From: Mariprofundaceae bacterium
Lineage (GTDB): Bacteria; Pseudomonadota; Zetaproteobacteria; Mariprofundales; Mariprofundaceae
DNA: 10,995 nucleotides
Assembly: GCA_030950875.1 (NCBI GenBank)
Contig: JAUZQS010000005.1
Location: forward strand, 1 to 10,995
Direction: 5' to 3'
Made by a program: the position numbers and the translations under genes. The notes under the pieces are model-generated. The model worked only from the letters and a program-made list of their open reading frames with translations, had not been told where the DNA came from and made no database searches. Of this stretch, positions 8,373-10,995 are shown piece after piece; the first letter of the stretch is position 1, and each line of letters opens with the position of its first letter.

Positions 8373-8710
8373 TATAAATTCCTGTAATTTATATAAAATA
8401 AAAGCCAAGGTGAGCTTTTCTCCACTTCAATTCAGAGAAAAACAGAATGCTGATACTGAGTCAATTGTTGCTATATAATGTATACTCTAACCTTTGTAGA
8501 GAGAAAAGTAATAAGTATCAGCATCCCACAACGCTATTGAGCTTTCAAGACCAGTGGGGCAAGCGAATAAAACTGATTCGAACCTCATCTGCCTCTGACA
8601 ATGGGGCAAATAGAATAACTGGGACAATTTATTTCTCCCTGTACTCAAAGTATTTTTTTTCTGTTTGAGGAAAATATAGGGCATTTTCGACGCTGACGAG
8701 GAGGGGGAAA
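8373..8710. other. Gene-free region upstream of the regulator
   Basis: No credible gene is present; short open frames here lack ribosome sites and protein-like composition. The region should hold the minus-strand promoter of the two-component operon. It also contains an 11-bp inverted repeat pair (8447-8457 and 8514-8524) and an imperfect direct repeat pair: TGGGGCAAGCGAATAAAACT at 8555-8574 and TGGGGCAAATAGAATAACTG at 8602-8621. A TTGACT hexamer reads on the minus strand at 8464-8459, but no good -10 follows at 16-18 bp. Confidence 0.5.
8447..8524. repeat. Perfect 11-bp inverted repeat with 56-bp spacer in the regulator upstream region
   Basis: ATGCTGATACT at 8447-8457 is matched exactly by its reverse complement AGTATCAGCAT at 8514-8524. 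The pairing does not extend on either side. The spacer is AT-rich, with TATAAT (8474-8479) and TATACT-like hexamers. The pair lies 75-152 bp upstream of the response regulator's start codon, so it could be paired operator half-sites with looping or the ends of a very small element. No flanking duplication was found. Confidence 0.55.
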
Positions 8711-9390
8711 TTAGATATTGATTGAGAGAACTACGGGATAATAGCCTTTAACAGGATATTCAACAGAAATATTTTCATCACTTTGATGGGTATAAGCCTG
8801 ATATTCACCCAATAACATACGGCTTCTCAATATCACTCCGATATATAGATTTTCCAACCATGTGATTTTCCCCAAACTGGAACTTTGTTTTCATTTAGCT
8901 CCTGTGAAATCCTATTCATTCCAACTCCTTCAATAGCCTTACGGAACATCTCTCGAATCATTGCACACCTTTCTTCAATAGGTTCAAACGCATCCTTGGC
9001 TTTATTATATCTAAGCCAATTAGGGAACGACCAGAAACCTTTTTGTTATGACCTTTGGCAACACGAGCTTCAAGGCTTGCTCGCACACGTTTGGACTTCA
9101 TAGCACTTTCTTCATGGGCACGCGCCATCGAAGCAAGTGAAATAACTAGGTTGCCAATATTATTGATACTAGCGGCTGTATATTCCTGACGACCTGCCAA
9201 TGTTACAATCTTGATGCCAGCAGATAGAATGTTAATAAATAGGTTTAGAGATTTGGTAAGCTCCTCTCGGGATAACCTATCCAATGATTCAAAAATCAAT
9301 ACAGAACCATCATCAATATGACCTTGCTCAATCAAATCAATAAACTTTTTAAGTGAGCCTTCTGTGCGGTTGACTCCGCTATATGCACAA
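8711..9390 (-). pseudogene. Serine site-specific recombinase remnant (resolvase plus recombinase domain), N-terminally truncated and frameshifted
   Basis: Reading leftward, the sequence encodes AYSGVNRTEGSLKKFIDLI, then VLIFESLDRLSREEL and an AHEESAMKSKRVRASLEARV stretch: the second half of a resolvase catalytic domain and its connecting helix. After a frameshift near 9025-9032 it continues FPNWLRYNKAKDAFEPI through REMFRKAIEGVGMNRISQEL to VPVWGKSHGWKIYIS, the start of the recombinase DNA-binding domain. It shifts again near 8835 (SDIEKPYVIG) and near 8807 (GEYQAYTHQSDENISVEYPV), ending at a stop at 8711-8713. The first 40-50 residues, with the nucleophilic serine, are missing: homology stops at about 9388 where IS481-like sequence begins. 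The gene is dead. The longest intact piece, 8958-9335, should not be read as a functional protein. Confidence 0.85.
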
Positions 9391-10172
9391 GAACGTACGA
9401 CTCACCCCGCATGATCGCAAAGAAGTGTTGCGACTGTGGCAAACAGGGGCTTGAAAGAAGGTTAAATTATCAGAACGCTTCCGTGTTTCTCGACCTACAA
9501 TTGATAAGGTTTTGAACAGGGCTAGGAAGCAGGAGTTCTCGCCCCGTAACAGTAGTAATCACCGTTTCAATAGCATTAAGTTTGGCGTGAAGCGATTGGC
9601 TAAGGTTGAAAGGGCTTTGGAGCGTAAGCGTAAAACAGAGACAAGGCGCTACAATAAGTCTTACCCAAGTGAAATGATTCACTTTGACACCAAACGTTTG
9701 CCGCTTCTCAAAGGTGAAGATAACACCATGCCGCGCGAGTATCTATTTGTTGCTATTGATGACTATTCTCGCGAATTATATGCAGCCATTTTGCCTGATA
9801 AATAACAATACAGTGCGGCAACATTTCTCCAACAGGTGCTTGATGAATGTCCGTACACAGTTGAGTGCGCCTACTCGGATAATGGCACGGAATATAAAGA
9901 CACAGATACCCATGCTTTTGTGACTCTATGCCGTACTGCTTCAATTGGGCAGAAGTTTACCCGTGTCAAAAGACCTCAGATCAATGGCAAGGCTGAGCGG
10001 GTGATACGGACATTGATGGAGATGTGGCATACCCAAATCAGTTCAAAGACAGAAACAGCGTAAAGCTAGTTTATTGCGCTTTCTTAACTGCTACAATACC
10101 GTTAAGCCTCATAAAGGCATTCATGGAATGACTCCTTATGAAAAACTGTATCAATATTTTTATGCCAAATAA
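9383..10172 (+). pseudogene. IS481-family DDE transposase, broken by two stops and a frameshift
   Basis: From ATG 9383 the frame reads MHKNVRLTPHDRKEVLRLWQ, the usual N-terminus of IS481 transposases, then meets TGA at 9452-9454. It resumes as KKVKLSERFRVSRPTIDKVL, a helix-turn-helix, and runs to TAA at 9803-9805 just after AILPDK. It resumes again to TAA at 10061-10063. A shift of frame at about 10035-10060 recovers the end, RKASLLRFLNCYNTVKPHKG followed by GMTPYEKLYQ, stopping at 10170-10172. The integrase-core acids are all present: Asp at 9686 (HFDTK), Asp at 9878 (SDNGTEYK) and Glu at 9995 (NGKAERVIRT). So the catalytic triad survives in pieces, but no complete protein can be made without readthrough and frameshifting. 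Confidence 0.88.
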
Positions 10173-10198
10173 TGTAAACAACGCTGGGGATTCTTACA
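9383..10198 (+). mobile_element. IS481-family insertion sequence remnant, left end lost
   Basis: The transposase remains define the element. At its right edge, 26 bases past the transposase stop, the minus strand reads TGTAAGAATCCCCAGCG from 10198; IS481-type ends begin TGT, so this is probably the surviving right terminal repeat. No matching copy is present left of the transposase: the bases before 9383 still encode recombinase protein (SGVNRTEG). The element is therefore truncated at or within a few bases of its transposase start codon, and no target-site duplication can be assigned. Confidence 0.65.
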
Positions 10199-10212
10199 GT
10201 CATTGTACTATA

Positions 10213-10376
10213 ACCTAGATCCTGCAAGTGTTTGCACATACATAGCGCAACCTCTTGATTCACTTGGACTATTGAAAAAACACTCATCATCAATAAGGTG
10301 ACTACGTATTTTTTCAATACGCCATGTAAACCAATATCTTACACTCTGCACGTACAAACACTTGCAGGATCTAGGT
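10213..10376. repeat. 164-bp imperfect long palindrome (MITE-like or structured RNA)
   Basis: The outer arms, 10213-10234 and 10355-10376, are perfect 22-bp inverted repeats (ACCTAGATCC outermost). The inner arms, 10270-10280 (TATTGAAAAAA) and 10309-10319, are perfect 11-bp inverted repeats. The two stretches between them (10235-10269 and 10320-10354) are exactly 35 bp each and pair at 21 of 35 positions with no gap. That makes 54 of 68 Watson-Crick pairs and a 28-nt loop. It begins 14 bp beyond the inferred IS481 right end. ATA lies directly on both sides and could be a 3-bp target duplication. It encodes no recognisable protein, does not have the core sites of an integron attC, and does not resemble a named element I know. 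Confidence 0.75.
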
Positions 10377-10513
10377 ATAATTCTACATCCCTCAAGAAAT
10401 AGCTGCTTCTAATGATAATGTAATGCTGCTTGGTGAGTGGCTGGGGATTTAAATTTCTGACAGCGCAAGGGATATATTTGCTGAAGAAATAGCATTAAAA
10501 GTGATATTCTCTT
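10377..10513. other. Gene-free stretch before the small regulator gene
   Basis: AT-rich sequence between the palindrome and the TGTGCACA pair. It has short open plus-strand segments (for example YIPQEIAASNDNVMLLGEWL near 10384-10452, and ISDSARDIFAEEIALK just after in another register), but no start with a ribosome site and no family resemblance. It may be the residue of an eroded gene, or noncoding. Confidence 0.3.
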
Positions 10514-10532
10514 TGTGCACAAGGTGTGCACA
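10514..10532. promoter_or_regulatory. Tandem TGTGCACA palindromes, candidate operator
   Basis: TGTGCACA occurs at 10514-10521 and again at 10525-10532, separated by AGG. Each copy is a perfect 8-bp palindrome, and the centres are 11 bp apart, about one helical turn. They lie 64-82 bp upstream of the ATG of a ribbon-helix-helix protein. A poor sigma70 arrangement overlaps them: TTGTGC at 10513-10518 as -35, then TTATTA at 10537-10542 as -10 with an 18-bp spacer. A bound dimer pair here would block such a promoter. Autoregulation is inference. Confidence 0.5.
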
Positions 10533-10595
10533 GGCATTATTAAAATTTTTTAGAGGCATCTGCGATAGAAGCTAAAAGCCTTATCGGAGGTGCTT

Positions 10596-10868
10596 ATGCT
10601 CAAACCATCAACAAAATCATTTGGCATTCGGATACCCCTAGAGTTATCCAACTGGATTGATTCGCTTGCCAAAAAGAAACGTATGAATCGGAATCAATGC
10701 GTCACTAAGCTGATTTACTATGCTAAGAAAAAATACACGGCTACTAAACCAAAACAATCGCGGACAGTCAATGTTGCATGGGCAGGTTATTTTTTAGGGT
10801 CTGTAGTGGTTGGTTTATCGTTTGAAGGCGCAGCGATGCTGTCTAGCGTCAATAACATTAGAACGTAG
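10596..10868 (+). CDS. Small ribbon-helix-helix (Arc/MetJ-like) protein with a hydrophobic C-terminal segment
   Basis: Predicted DNA-binding protein of 90 aa. GGAGG at 10586-10590, 5 bases before ATG 10596, fixes the start; a GTG at 10590 in the same frame sits inside that site and is less likely. Residues 7-13 (KSFGIRI) fit the DNA-contacting beta strand, 15-28 (LELSNWIDSLAKKK) helix A, and 31-46 (NRNQCVTKLIYYAKKK) helix B, with the usual N-x-x-Q/S cap between them. Residues 58-82 (VNVAWAGYFLGSVVVGLSFE onward) are hydrophobic enough to be a membrane segment, which is unusual for this fold; a buried helix is the alternative. There is no toxin gene directly downstream, so I do not call it an antitoxin. 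The TGTGCACA pair upstream is the natural candidate for its own operator. Confidence 0.7.
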   Translation: MLKPSTKSFGIRIPLELSNWIDSLAKKKRMNRNQCVTKLIYYAKKKYTATKPKQSRTVNVAWAGYFLGSVVVGLSFEGAAMLSSVNNIRT

Positions 10869-10896
10869 GTGGATTCCCGTTTTCACGGGAATGACG
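10869..10896. repeat. Short REP/dRS3-like hairpin repeat, possible terminator
   Basis: It contains ATTCCCGT-TTTC-ACGGGAAT (10873-10892), a perfect 8-bp stem with a 4-base loop. Sequences of the type GGATTCCCG...CGGGAATGACG are dispersed intergenic repeats in many proteobacteria and resemble Neisseria dRS3 units. It starts directly after the TAG stop of the ribbon-helix-helix gene. No T tract follows the stem, so rho-independent termination is doubtful. The 28-bp unit is flanked by exact 8-bp direct repeats GAACGTAG (10861-10868 and 10897-10904). Confidence 0.65.
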
Positions 10897-10995
10897 GAAC
10901 GTAGTTCAACTCATGAATTACTATATACTTCAGACGTGAGAGGGGCTGGCTTTGTTTTGCGGATTTTTGGTTTGGGTTTAAGTTGACTTCATCAG

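Noticed and set aside
8373..8408. Extension of the response regulator upstream to 8408
   Set aside because: MKILIVEDE at 8372 is the standard receiver start and has its own ribosome binding site; the extra 12 residues are not homologous.
8447..8668. Open frame of 73 codons on the plus strand
   Set aside because: Starts inside the inverted repeat, has no ribosome site, and the composition is not protein-like.
10102..10317. Minus-strand open frame with a signal-peptide-like start
   Set aside because: It begins at a TTG within the hairpin, crosses the palindrome arm and runs into the IS right end and the transposase gene; no ribosome site. The reading is best explained by the repeat.
10213..10376. 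Integron attC site or CRISPR unit
   Set aside because: The RYYYAAC/GTTRRRY core sites are absent and no cassette or integrase is nearby; there is a single palindrome, not a repeat-spacer array.
10587..10868. Antitoxin of a toxin-antitoxin pair
   Set aside because: The fold is right, but no toxin-like gene lies in the 127 bases after it or before it within the window.
10905..10995. Start of a further gene at the right edge
   Set aside because: No open frame with a ribosome site is visible in the last 91 bases; only a G/T-rich stretch is seen.

Overview
The window looks like part of a Gram-negative (proteobacterial) chromosome or large accessory region. The evidence is a three-part RND efflux system that needs an outer-membrane channel, an OmpR/EnvZ-style metal-responsive two-component pair, and IS481-type transposase remains. 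Neither the species nor beta- versus gammaproteobacterium can be decided from the sequence alone.

Bases 1-6264 (+ strand) form a compact efflux operon: a TolC-like outer-membrane factor (CzcC type), a periplasmic adaptor (CzcB type, TTG start overlapping the previous stop), a heavy-metal RND pump (CzcA/CusA type, 1071 aa), and a small secreted helical protein with a His-His-His cluster. The first three would form a continuous export channel from periplasm/inner membrane to the outside; the fourth is probably a periplasmic accessory. Pump motifs favour a divalent cation over Cu+/Ag+, but the metal is not settled.

Bases 6269-8372 (- strand) hold a heavy-metal type sensor histidine kinase and its OmpR-family response regulator, convergent with the efflux operon and separated from it by only 4 bp. 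They are the obvious candidate controllers. Upstream of the regulator lies a gene-free stretch (8373-8710) with a perfect 11-bp inverted repeat and a pair of imperfect direct repeats.

Bases 8711-10198 are a graveyard of mobile DNA. A serine recombinase gene (- strand) lacks its N-terminal catalytic part and carries several frameshifts. It abuts, almost exactly at the start codon, an IS481-family transposase gene (+ strand) broken by two in-frame stops and a frameshift; only the right end of that IS seems to survive.

Bases 10199-10995 hold the least explained material. A 164-bp imperfect palindrome (10213-10376) has mismatches biased so that the minus-strand RNA would fold with G-U pairs. Two tandem TGTGCACA palindromes one helical turn apart sit in the likely promoter of a small ribbon-helix-helix protein that also carries a hydrophobic C-terminal segment. 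A short GGGAAT-type hairpin repeat, flanked by 8-bp direct repeats, follows directly after that gene's stop codon.
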